A stretch of DNA of 63,982 bases from SIG603 sp964370635 (lineage in GTDB: Bacteria; Bacillota; Clostridia; Oscillospirales; Acutalibacteraceae). The notes under the pieces are model-generated. The model searched no databases. It had not been told where the DNA came from and saw nothing but the letters and a program-made list of their open reading frames with translations. Shown in pieces: positions 44,406 to 52,772 of this stretch (the stretch's first letter is position 1; every line of letters begins with the position of its first letter). The stretch lies in contig CAYJJU010000013.1 in NCBI GenBank assembly GCA_964370635.1, forward strand, positions 1-63,982. The letters are read 5' to 3'. The position numbers were made by a program, and so were the translations under genes.

Positions 44406-45111
44406 AGAGCAGGCGGTAGGCGAAAGCGACAGGCTTGTGACCATACTGACAAAAGACGAGGGGATAATAAAGGCATTTGCTAGAAGGGCGAAATCCCTTA
44501 AAGACAATAAAAATGCCTCTACCTCTCTTTTGTCTTATTCAAAACTCAGCATATTTAAAGGGCGAGAAAAGTATATCATCGATAGCTCATCTCCCATAGA
44601 AATTTTTTTCGGGCTTCGAAAAAACATAGAATCCTTGGCGCTTGCCCAGTATTTTTGCGAGCTTTGCGCTTGGCTTGTGCCAGAAAACACAAATTCCGAA
44701 GAATTTTTAAGGGTGGTTTTAAACTCCTTAAGCTTTTTAAGCCGTGAAAAAAAGGATATTTACATCTTAAAGGCAATTACAGAGCTTAGAATTTTATCGC
44801 TTTCCGGCTATATGCCGGATTTAATAATGTGTAAAAATTGTGGTAAATATGAAAATGAGCACTGGACATTTAAGACAGAAAATGGCATAATACTTTGTAA
44901 GGATTGTCAGGGCGACCACACAAGCGGCGTAAAAATCTCTCAGGGGGTTTTAACTGCAATGAGGCATATAATTTATTCCGATGTGGAAAAATTATATAAT
45001 TTCACTCTGCCCGAAGACAGCGCAAGGCTTCTCTCGAGCACGACAGAGGCCTACACGGTCTTAACCCTGGGTGCAAGACCCAAAACATTACAATTTTTTA
45101 ACAATTTATAG
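44374..45111 (+). CDS. recO: DNA repair protein RecO
   Basis: Recombination mediator that helps load RecA at gaps. It has an N-terminal OB-fold (IIKEQAVGESDRLVTILTKDEG) and a zinc-finger region CKNC...CKDC at about 151-178; the 245-aa length is normal. Its start lies inside the small yqzL gene. Confidence 0.94.
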   Translation: MHIKTQGLIIKEQAVGESDRLVTILTKDEGIIKAFARRAKSLKDNKNASTSLLSYSKLSIFKGREKYIIDSSSPIEIFFGLRKNIESLALAQYFCELCAWLVPENTNSEEFLRVVLNSLSFLSREKKDIYILKAITELRILSLSGYMPDLIMCKNCGKYENEHWTFKTENGIILCKDCQGDHTSGVKISQGVLTAMRHIIYSDVEKLYNFTLPEDSARLLSSTTEAYTVLTLGARPKTLQFFNNL

Positions 45112-45121
45112 GATGATACAT

Positions 45122-47482
45122 ATGGACAAAAACTTAGTTACTTTAGAATTTGATAAAATACTCAGTCTTTTATCAAACGAGGCCGGCGTAAATGATGCCA
45201 AAGATTTGGCGCTTAGCTTAAGGCCTTCAAAAAATTTAGAGAGCGCACAGACTCTTTTGACACAGACAGACAATGCCTATGTCTTAATTGCAAAATTTGG
45301 TGCACCCTCTTTTTACGGCATGGAAAATATCACAAACTCCTTAAGGCGAGCGGCGGCAGGTGCAAGCCTTACTTTAGGGGAACTTATAAAAATTTCAAAG
45401 ACGGTAAGGTCTTTGAGAATACTCTTAGAATGGCGTGAAAAAAGCCAAAGCATAAAAACCGTTATGGACCACCATTTTGAAAGCATAAGCTCCAATAAAT
45501 TTTTAGAGCAAAGCATAGATAATGCTATAATAAGCGAAGAGGAGCTTTCCGACAACGCCTCCCCTGCGCTTTCAAGCATAAGGAGAAAGATAAGAAACGC
45601 CGGAGAAAAAATCAAGTCACAGCTTGATAAGATGATAAGGTCCTCCACCTACCAAAAATATCTTCAAGAAAACATAGTCACCCAAAGGGACGGGCGCTAT
45701 GTTGTGCCTGTAAAGGCAGAGCATAAAAACGAGGTGCAAGGCCTTGTTCACGACAGCTCTTCGAGTGGCGCTACTCTTTTTATAGAGCCCATGTCGGTGG
45801 TGCAGGCCAATAATGAAATAAAAATACTCAAATCCCAAGAGCTTGATGAAATAGAAAGAATTATAATGGAGCTCTCAAGTCTTGCCGGCAGTTTTGCCGA
45901 TGGCATCATAGACGGCTACGATAGCGCCGTGCAGATTAATTTAATATTTGCAAAGGCTCAGCTTGCCTATAAAATGAAGGCCACCATGCCAATTTTAAAC
46001 GACAAAGGCCAAATTAATCTTAAAAACGCAAGGCACCCTTTAATAGACCCTAAAACTGTCGTGCCTACAAACATAGAAATAGGCTATGGTTTTAATTCGC
46101 TGATAGTCACAGGCCCTAACACAGGCGGCAAAACCGTGTCGCTTAAAACCACGGGGCTTTTATGCCTTATGGCAATGTCTGGTCTGATGCTTCCCGTGTC
46201 GGAAAACAGCCATATTTCACACTTTAAAAATGTGCTTGCCGACATAGGAGACGAACAAAGCATAGAGCAGTCACTGTCTACTTTTTCTTCTCATATGACA
46301 AATATAATAAGCATATTAAAGCGCTGTGACGATAATTCTTTGGTGCTCATAGACGAGTTAGGCTCCGGCACAGACCCCGTAGAGGGTGCGGCTCTTGCCA
46401 TGGCAATAATAGAGGCAATGCGACAAAAGGGCGTAAAACTCATGGCAACCACACATTATGCCGAGCTTAAAGAGTATGCGCTAAAGACCGCAGGGGTTGA
46501 AAATGCGTGCTGTGAATTTGACGTTTCTACCCTAAGCCCTACCTATAAATTACTTATAGGAATACCCGGAAAATCCAACGCATTTGCAATATCGCAAAAA
46601 CTTGGAATGAACCTTAATATAATAGAAAGAGCAAAAGAGCTTGTTTCAAAAGAAAGCAGCGAGTTTGAATCCGTCATGCAAAAACTTGAAGCCAGCCGTC
46701 AAGAAACCGAGAAAAAACTTAAACTTGCAAACGAACAAATGCAAATTGCAAGAAGTGAGGCCGCAAAGGCAAAGAAAATTTCCGAAGAGGTCGAAAAAAA
46801 GGCGGACAAGGAAATTGAAGATGCAAAAAGCCGTGCCAGCTTGATAGTAAGTCGCACAAGGGCGCAGGCGGAAGATTTGATAAGAGAACTTGAGCTCATA
46901 AAAAAAATGGGCAACAAAGCGCTTTCTGCCCAGCAAAAAGCCATGCTTAAATCGGGCATTAAAAATTTAGAAAACAGCTCTGACCCCATTGAAAAGAAGG
47001 ACACGGGCGAGTATGTTTTGCCAAGGCCTTTAAAAATAGGCGACGATGTAAAAATTTTTGACATAGACAAAGCCGCCACCGTGCTCGAAATAAACGGCGA
47101 CAACATCTTAGTGCAGGCGGGCATAATAAAAACCCGTGTAGACATTAAAAATTTGCGCCTAATAGAAAATAAGAAAAAAGAAAAATCTAAAGCTTCCTCG
47201 GGACACAGGACGGTCACAAAAAAACTTGTGGAGCAGTCGGCATCTCTGAGTGTTGACTTAAGGGGCATGGACTCTTACGAGGCAATTATGGAGGTCGAGG
47301 ATTTTATAGACCGTGCAGTGCGCCAAAACATCAGCCAAATAACGATAATCCACGGCAAAGGCACGGGAGTTTTAAGAAATGCCGTTCAGGCGCATTTAAG
47401 GAAAAACTCCTCCGTGCGCTCATACAGACTCGGTGTTTTTGGCGAGGGAGAAAGCGGAGTGACCATAGCCGAATTAAAATAA
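45122..47482 (+). CDS. mutS2: Endonuclease MutS2
   Basis: A 786-aa MutS2/RqcU protein: anti-recombination nuclease and, in Bacillus, a ribosome-collision factor. Walker A GPNTGGKTVS, Walker B LVLIDELGSGTDP, a coiled coil (about 500-630) and a C-terminal Smr domain with VDLRGMDSYEAI and IIHGKGTGVLR. The start is the ATG at 45122, after AGGATG; an upstream extension of the frame runs through recO and was rejected. Confidence 0.95.
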   Translation: MDKNLVTLEFDKILSLLSNEAGVNDAKDLALSLRPSKNLESAQTLLTQTDNAYVLIAKFGAPSFYGMENITNSLRRAAAGASLTLGELIKISKTVRSLRILLEWREKSQSIKTVMDHHFESISSNKFLEQSIDNAIISEEELSDNASPALSSIRRKIRNAGEKIKSQLDKMIRSSTYQKYLQENIVTQRDGRYVVPVKAEHKNEVQGLVHDSSSSGATLFIEPMSVVQANNEIKILKSQELDEIERIIMELSSLAGSFADGIIDGYDSAVQINLIFAKAQLAYKMKATMPILNDKGQINLKNARHPLIDPKTVVPTNIEIGYGFNSLIVTGPNTGGKTVSLKTTGLLCLMAMSGLMLPVSENSHISHFKNVLADIGDEQSIEQSLSTFSSHMTNIISILKRCDDNSLVLIDELGSGTDPVEGAALAMAIIEAMRQKGVKLMATTHYAELKEYALKTAGVENACCEFDVSTLSPTYKLLIGIPGKSNAFAISQKLGMNLNIIERAKELVSKESSEFESVMQKLEASRQETEKKLKLANEQMQIARSEAAKAKKISEEVEKKADKEIEDAKSRASLIVSRTRAQAEDLIRELELIKKMGNKALSAQQKAMLKSGIKNLENSSDPIEKKDTGEYVLPRPLKIGDDVKIFDIDKAATVLEINGDNILVQAGIIKTRVDIKNLRLIENKKKEKSKASSGHRTVTKKLVEQSASLSVDLRGMDSYEAIMEVEDFIDRAVRQNISQITIIHGKGTGVLRNAVQAHLRKNSSVRSYRLGVFGEGESGVTIAELK

Positions 47483-47493
47483 GCCGAACCACG

Positions 47494-47602
47494 CCGAAAA
47501 ACGCCCAAATTGCACCTCTAACTGCGTTAGTCGAACTTGCAATACGGCAAGTATTACTTCATTCACCTGCCTTGTTATAGGCACAATTTGGACATTTTTC
47601 GG
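47494..47602. repeat. 109-bp palindromic intergenic element
   Basis: Outer arms of 22 bp (47494-47515 and 47581-47602) match at 18 positions as an inverted repeat. Inside lies ACTTGC/GCAAGT. Read on the minus strand, the words ACAAGG, ATACTTGC, GCAAGT and ACGCAG occur in the same order as in the element at 3395-3595, so the two are probably one family. It lies 11 bp past mutS2. Confidence 0.55.
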
Positions 47603-47627
47603 TCTAAGGATTTTCTGGCAAACGGGT

Positions 47628-47669
47628 TCGGATTATTTAAACTCGGCTAGCCGAGCTCAAATAATCCGA
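47628..47669. repeat. Nested palindrome before htpG
   Basis: TCGGATTATTT (47628-47638) pairs with AAATAATCCGA (47659-47669), and the loop itself holds the palindrome CTCGGCTAGCCGAG (47642-47655). No T-run follows directly, so it is not a standard terminator. It could end mutS2 transcription or be another repeat. The AT-rich DNA up to 47772 shows no clear htpG promoter and no CIRCE element. Confidence 0.5.
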
Positions 47670-47772
47670 GCTCAAATAAAATTTCTATCAAATAATTAAA
47701 TTATTAAAATTCTATTCATAATTACAAGTTAAAATTAAAAAACACACTATATTTAAGGATGGTAAAACAATT

Positions 47773-49674
47773 ATGGCATTAAAGCAATTTAAAACAGAAT
47801 CTAAGCGTATACTTGACCTGATGATTAACTCTATTTATACTCATAAAGAAATATTTTTAAGAGAGCTTATCTCAAATGCAAGCGATGCGATAGACAAACT
47901 TTATTATAAATCTCTAAACGAGGGTCTTTCAGGCCTTTCCCGTGAGGATTTTGAAATTAATATTTCTATAGACAAAGAAAACAGGACTATTACGGTAAAA
48001 GATAACGGAATAGGAATGAGCCGTGAAGATTTAGAAAATAATCTGGGCGTCATCGCAAAAAGCGGTTCACTTAATTTCAAAAAAGAAAACGACTCAAACG
48101 AGGAAATTGACATTATAGGCCAATTTGGCGTCGGTTTTTACTCTTCGTTTATGGTTGCAGACAATGTGACCGTCACATCAAAATGCTTTGGCCTTGATAC
48201 GGCTCATTGCTGGAGCTCACACGGAGTAGAGGGCTATAGCATAGAAGAATGTGAAAAAGGCGAGTGTGGAACTACCATAGTTTTGCACATTAAAGAAAAT
48301 ACAGACGACGAAAATTATGATGAATTTATCGACCAATATAAAATTCAAGGCCTTGTAAAAAAATACTCTGATTACATTAGATATCCCATAAAAATGACCA
48401 TGGATAGGGTGCGTGTAAAAGAGGGCACACAGGGCGAAAACCAAGAGTATGAGCACTATGACGAAATAAGCACACTCAACAGCATGGTTCCCATTTGGAA
48501 AAAAGCCAAGAACGAGCTTGAGGAAAACGAATACAATAATTTCTATAAAGAAAAATTCATGGACTGGCAAGACCCCATAAAAGTCATAAAAACCTCCACC
48601 GAGGGCACGGCAACTTACACGGCTTTATTATTTATTCCATCAAAACCTGCGGCGGACTACTATACAAAAAATTACGAAAAAGGCTTACAACTTTTTGCAA
48701 GCGGTGTAATGATTACCGAAAAATGTGCAGAGCTTTTGCCTGATTATTTTAGCTTTGTAAAGGGACTTGTAGACTCACAAGATTTAAGCCTTAACATTTC
48801 AAGAGAGATGCTTCAACACGATAGACAACTTAAATTCATCTCTTCAAGGCTTGAGAAAAAAATTGCCTCTGAGCTTAAATCTATGCTTTTAAACGACAGA
48901 GAAAAATATGAAGACTTCTTTAAAAGCTTTGGAATGCAATTAAAATTTGGCATGTATGACGGCTATGGTCAAAACAAGGATGCCTTAAAAGACTTAGTTC
49001 TTTTCTACTCAACAAACGAGAAAAAACTTGTCACTCTTTCAGAATATGTGAAGAATATGAAGGCAGACCAAGACAGCATTTACTATGTATCGGGCGAAAA
49101 CGTAGACAGGCTTTGTGCAATGCCTCAAACCGAGGCTGTAACGGCTAAGGGCTATGAAGTTTTACTTTTAACCGACAGTGTCGACGAGTTTGCAATTAAA
49201 ATTCTGTCTGAATACGAGGGCAAGACCTTTAAAAACATAAGCTCTGAAGAACTTAACCTTGAAACAGAGGAAGAAAAGAAAGAGACCGAGCAAAAAATTA
49301 AAGACAACAAAGACCTTTTAGACTTTTTAAGCGAAAATCTAAAAGACAAGGTGTCTGAAGTTAAAATTTCCACAAAACTTGTGTCTCACCCCGTTTGCCT
49401 GTCTTCAAAGGGCGACATCAGCATAGAGATGGAAAAAGTATTAAACTCAATGCCGGGCGCCGAGCAACACATAAAGGCAGAAAAAGTGCTTGAGCTTAAT
49501 CCAACACATGAAATTTTTTCAACCTTAAACGCACTGTACGAAAACGACAAGGAAAAACTTTCACTTTATGCCGATTTACTTTACACCCAAGCGATGATGA
49601 TAGAGGGGCTAGAAATTTTAGACCCCGTAGATTTTTCAAATAAAATTTGCAAATTAATGGCAGAAAAAAATTAA
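47773..49674 (+). CDS. htpG: Molecular chaperone HtpG (Hsp90)
   Basis: A 633-aa Hsp90. The N-terminal ATPase domain starts with KQFKTESKRILDLMINSIYT and has ELISNASDAIDK, DNGIGM and GQFGVGFYSSFMVAD motifs; the middle and C-terminal dimerisation domains are complete. It is followed after 12 bp by a CPBP protease gene. Confidence 0.96.
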   Translation: MALKQFKTESKRILDLMINSIYTHKEIFLRELISNASDAIDKLYYKSLNEGLSGLSREDFEINISIDKENRTITVKDNGIGMSREDLENNLGVIAKSGSLNFKKENDSNEEIDIIGQFGVGFYSSFMVADNVTVTSKCFGLDTAHCWSSHGVEGYSIEECEKGECGTTIVLHIKENTDDENYDEFIDQYKIQGLVKKYSDYIRYPIKMTMDRVRVKEGTQGENQEYEHYDEISTLNSMVPIWKKAKNELEENEYNNFYKEKFMDWQDPIKVIKTSTEGTATYTALLFIPSKPAADYYTKNYEKGLQLFASGVMITEKCAELLPDYFSFVKGLVDSQDLSLNISREMLQHDRQLKFISSRLEKKIASELKSMLLNDREKYEDFFKSFGMQLKFGMYDGYGQNKDALKDLVLFYSTNEKKLVTLSEYVKNMKADQDSIYYVSGENVDRLCAMPQTEAVTAKGYEVLLLTDSVDEFAIKILSEYEGKTFKNISSEELNLETEEEKKETEQKIKDNKDLLDFLSENLKDKVSEVKISTKLVSHPVCLSSKGDISIEMEKVLNSMPGAEQHIKAEKVLELNPTHEIFSTLNALYENDKEKLSLYADLLYTQAMMIEGLEILDPVDFSNKICKLMAEKN

Positions 49675-49686
49675 ACAGAGGGTAAT

Positions 49687-50745
49687 ATGTATACTACTAA
49701 AAATCTTGCAAAAATCCAAGCCGAACAGGCACTTTATGGCGATAATTACGGGCGCTATCTAACGCAAAAGCGCAATGTACGACACATTAGGCAAGACATA
49801 AACCGTCTTTCTTTTGCGGCACTCTCCTTTTATGCCGCCTCGGTAGTTATGTCTTTGCTTGTGCCTATCGCCTTGATTGCAGGTAATATTTCTTTTGACA
49901 TCACAAGCGACGAATTTTTAAACACGGCAGGCATGCCGGGCGACCTTTTCTATATTTTTGCCGCACTTACCACCTGCATAGCCGTGGGTCTTCCCTATTT
50001 TGTTTATATGAAAATAAATAAACTTCGTTTTGAAGACTGCATAGACACTAATAAAGTAAAACCGCTAAACGGCGTGCTTTACACATTTTTTGGTTTTGGG
50101 CTAGCGCTTGCCGTAAACTATCCCATATGGTTTATAGGCTCGCTTTTCCGCTCTGCCGGCTATACGCCCGACCGTGCTCCTATGTTTACAGAAAGCGACA
50201 TGCTTACAAACATAGCACTCTTTATTGCCACTGCGGTTTTTCCTGCAATTTTTGAGGAATTTGCGTTTAGGGGCATTGTTTTGGGAAGGCTTAAAAAATA
50301 CGGAAACACCTTTGCCCTTTTGGTGTCTTCCCTACTTTTCGCACTGCTTCACTTAGAGCTAACCTCGGTCATTTTTGCATTTTTAGTAGGCTATATCATG
50401 GGCTTTATCTATTTAAAGACAAAAAATATCTGGATACCCGTGCTGGTTCACTTCTTAAACAATGCATTTGCATCGCTTCAAACAATTTTTGCAACAGGTG
50501 ACCCGACAGTCGACCTTATATTTTCTATAACAATGATTGTCTTTGTGGCTCTTGGATTTTTGGCTATGACCATCCTTTTATACATTGCTGCAAAAAAAGT
50601 AGAGAAAAACCCTGCAAGTCGCTTGCCAAAATTTAAGAGCTCTTATACAAACGGACAGCGATACGCCTCACTATTTAGCAACCCCGGCTTTATAATATTT
50701 TTCATTATAAGCCTATCGGGCCTGCTTTCGACTTTATCCTTATGA
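49687..50745 (+). CDS. CPBP family intramembrane metalloprotease
   Basis: A 352-aa multi-helix membrane protein with the CPBP motifs EEFAFRGIVLGRL, LLFALLHLE and HFLNNAFAS, supplying the Glu-Glu, Arg and two His. Substrate unknown. It is unrelated in detail to the copy in the purine operon. The stop overlaps the tadA start by 4 bp (ATGA). Confidence 0.9.
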   Translation: MYTTKNLAKIQAEQALYGDNYGRYLTQKRNVRHIRQDINRLSFAALSFYAASVVMSLLVPIALIAGNISFDITSDEFLNTAGMPGDLFYIFAALTTCIAVGLPYFVYMKINKLRFEDCIDTNKVKPLNGVLYTFFGFGLALAVNYPIWFIGSLFRSAGYTPDRAPMFTESDMLTNIALFIATAVFPAIFEEFAFRGIVLGRLKKYGNTFALLVSSLLFALLHLELTSVIFAFLVGYIMGFIYLKTKNIWIPVLVHFLNNAFASLQTIFATGDPTVDLIFSITMIVFVALGFLAMTILLYIAAKKVEKNPASRLPKFKSSYTNGQRYASLFSNPGFIIFFIISLSGLLSTLSL

Positions 50746-51215
50746 AGCTAAAACCCGAATTTATTCCAAATAGGAAATTTATGCAAAAAGCAATAGAGCT
50801 TGCCCTGTCGTGTAGAGACCAAGACGACGTGCCCGTGGGTGCGGTGATAGAGCTTGACGGCAAGATAATTGGCATAGGCAAAAACAGGCAGGAGTCTGAA
50901 AACACGCCTACCGCCCATGCAGAAATTGAAGCAATTAATGAGGCCTGCAAAAATATAAACAGCCGCAGGCTAAGCGGCGCAAATTTATACGTAACACTTG
51001 AGCCTTGCCCCATGTGCGCAGGCGCATGCATAAACGCAAGGATAAACAGGATAATATTCGGCGCTTTTGAAGAAAAAAGCGGCGCACTCGGTTCATGCGT
51101 AGATTTAACAAAGCTTAAGCATATGCACAAGCCGAATGTGTATCCCGGATTTATGGAAATAGAATGTAAAAAAATACTTACAGAGTTTTTTAAAAAACTC
51201 AGAAGGGGAAGTTAA
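50742..51215 (+). CDS. tadA: tRNA-specific adenosine deaminase
   Basis: Converts A34 to inosine in tRNA-Arg(ACG). Zinc motif HAE at 59-61, with Glu61 as proton shuttle, and PCPMC with Cys89 and Cys92. 157 aa, normal. Translationally coupled to the CPBP gene upstream. Confidence 0.95.
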   Translation: MKLKPEFIPNRKFMQKAIELALSCRDQDDVPVGAVIELDGKIIGIGKNRQESENTPTAHAEIEAINEACKNINSRRLSGANLYVTLEPCPMCAGACINARINRIIFGAFEEKSGALGSCVDLTKLKHMHKPNVYPGFMEIECKKILTEFFKKLRRGS

Positions 51216-51219
51216 TTTA

Positions 51220-51621
51220 ATGAAAAAGAAACAAAATATGATAGCCCTTGCCTTTATAGGGCTTGCAGTACTTATAGCAGTGTTCGGCGTAATTTTTCTT
51301 ATGAGTGTTCCGCAAACCTCTACCATGGGCAAAAACCTTACAATTGAGGTAATACATAAGGACGAAAGCTCAAAAATTTTCGAGATTAACACAAACGAAG
51401 AATATTTAGGCCCTGCACTTTTAGAGCATGAAATAATCGTGGGCGAAGACAGCGAATACGGCCTGTTTATAACCTCTGCCGACGGCGAAGCGGTAGACTC
51501 TGCAAACGAAGAGTGGTGGTTAATCACAATAAATGACGGCGAAAACGTAAACTTTGGCGCAGACCAACAGCCGATTTTAGACGGTGAAAAATACGAACTC
51601 ACCTTTATGACAGGATATTAA
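51220..51621 (+). CDS. DUF4430 domain protein, membrane-anchored or secreted
   Basis: A 133-aa protein with an N-terminal hydrophobic segment (about 8-30) and a DUF4430/transcobalamin-like domain (EEWWLITINDGENVNFGADQ, DGEKYELTF). In Gram-positive bacteria such domains occur beside ECF transporters and have been linked to cobalamin capture. The next gene is an ECF S-component-like protein 19 bp away. No cobalamin riboswitch is visible. Confidence 0.75.
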   Translation: MKKKQNMIALAFIGLAVLIAVFGVIFLMSVPQTSTMGKNLTIEVIHKDESSKIFEINTNEEYLGPALLEHEIIVGEDSEYGLFITSADGEAVDSANEEWWLITINDGENVNFGADQQPILDGEKYELTFMTGY

Positions 51622-51640
51622 TTTTAAAGGATATTAAAAT

Positions 51641-52135
51641 ATGAAAGCCAAAGATATTTCTCTTATGGCAGTTTTGGGTGCCGTTTTGTTTATATCACAA
51701 GTGGCACTCTCATTTTTGCCAAATGTCGAACTTGTTTCACTTTTTATAATAATTTTCACCCGATGTTTTAGAAAAAAAATAATAGGAATACTCTCGGTCT
51801 TTCTTTTGCTTGAAATTTTGATGTATGGCATTAACACTTGGGTAATAATGTATCTTTACGTCTGGCCCATTTTAGCCCTTATATCCTATATTTTTAAGGA
51901 CATTAAATCCGTAGCTTTTTGGGCGCTTATCAGCGGATTTTTCGGATTGATTTTCGGCGCACTTTGCTCTATAGTATACTTTTTCATAGGCGGCATAGGC
52001 GGTGGAATTGCCTACTTCATTGCAGGCATACCATTTGATATTTTACACTGCATAAGCAATGTCTGTGTCGTATTTTTACTATTAAAACCGCTTGAAATTT
52101 TGCTTTGCAAACTAAAACTAAAGGATGTGAAATAA
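51641..52135 (+). CDS. ECF transporter S-component-like membrane protein
   Basis: A 164-aa protein with about five to six helices. The short hydrophobic layout and the conserved glycine-rich VYFFIGGIGGGIAYFIAG stretch fit a substrate-binding subunit of an energy-coupling-factor transporter. No T or A components are nearby, so it would share a housekeeping ECF module. Cobalamin or a related vitamin is suggested only by the DUF4430 neighbour. Confidence 0.72.
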   Translation: MKAKDISLMAVLGAVLFISQVALSFLPNVELVSLFIIIFTRCFRKKIIGILSVFLLLEILMYGINTWVIMYLYVWPILALISYIFKDIKSVAFWALISGFFGLIFGALCSIVYFFIGGIGGGIAYFIAGIPFDILHCISNVCVVFLLLKPLEILLCKLKLKDVK

Positions 52136-52771
52136 ATGACAAAAAAACAGCGTGCCCTTTACTGTGTAGAGGCGTTAAAAGGCGAGTACCCAGACGCAAT
52201 TTGCTCTTTAAATTATGAAGACCCCCTACAGCTTTTAATAGCAACTAGGCTGTCCGCACAGTGCACCGACGAGAGAGTAAACTTGGTAACGCCTAAACTT
52301 TTTGAAAGATTTGACAGCCTAGACGCTTTTTGCAGCGGCAGTATAGAAGAAATTTCACAGCTAATAAAAAGCTGTGGACTTTATAAAACCAAGGCAAAAG
52401 ATATTTTTAATATGTGCCATAAACTGCGTGATGAATACGATGGAATTATTCCCGACACGGTGGAGGAGCTTGTAAAACTACCCGGTGTTGGACGAAAAAC
52501 CGCAAACCTTGTCGTGGGTGACATTTATAAAAAACCCGCCGTGGTAACCGACACACACTGCATAAGAATTTGTGGAAAACTAGGCCTTACAGACAGCACT
52601 GTGCCCTTAAAGGTTGAAAAAGATTTACGTGCGGTTTTACCGATGGAGGAGTCAAACGACTTTTGCCACAGGCTGGTTTTACACGGAAGAGCCGTATGCT
52701 CTGCAAGAAAAATCAAATGCGATATTTGTTGCATGAAAGAATTTTGTAAATATTTTAAAGGAGTAAAATAA
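52136..52771 (+). CDS. nth: Endonuclease III
   Basis: DNA glycosylase/AP lyase for oxidised pyrimidines. The helix-hairpin-helix LPGVGRKTA gives Lys121, the TDTH motif gives Asp139, and the [4Fe-4S] loop has the exact Cys-x6-Cys-x2-Cys-x5-Cys spacing near the C-terminus. 211 aa. Its ATG directly follows the stop of the ECF gene. Confidence 0.96.
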   Translation: MTKKQRALYCVEALKGEYPDAICSLNYEDPLQLLIATRLSAQCTDERVNLVTPKLFERFDSLDAFCSGSIEEISQLIKSCGLYKTKAKDIFNMCHKLRDEYDGIIPDTVEELVKLPGVGRKTANLVVGDIYKKPAVVTDTHCIRICGKLGLTDSTVPLKVEKDLRAVLPMEESNDFCHRLVLHGRAVCSARKIKCDICCMKEFCKYFKGVK

Positions 52772-52772
52772 A

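Noticed and set aside
51180..51219. Cobalamin riboswitch ahead of the DUF4430 gene
   Set aside because: Only 4 bp separate it from tadA, and no B12-box-like sequence is visible.
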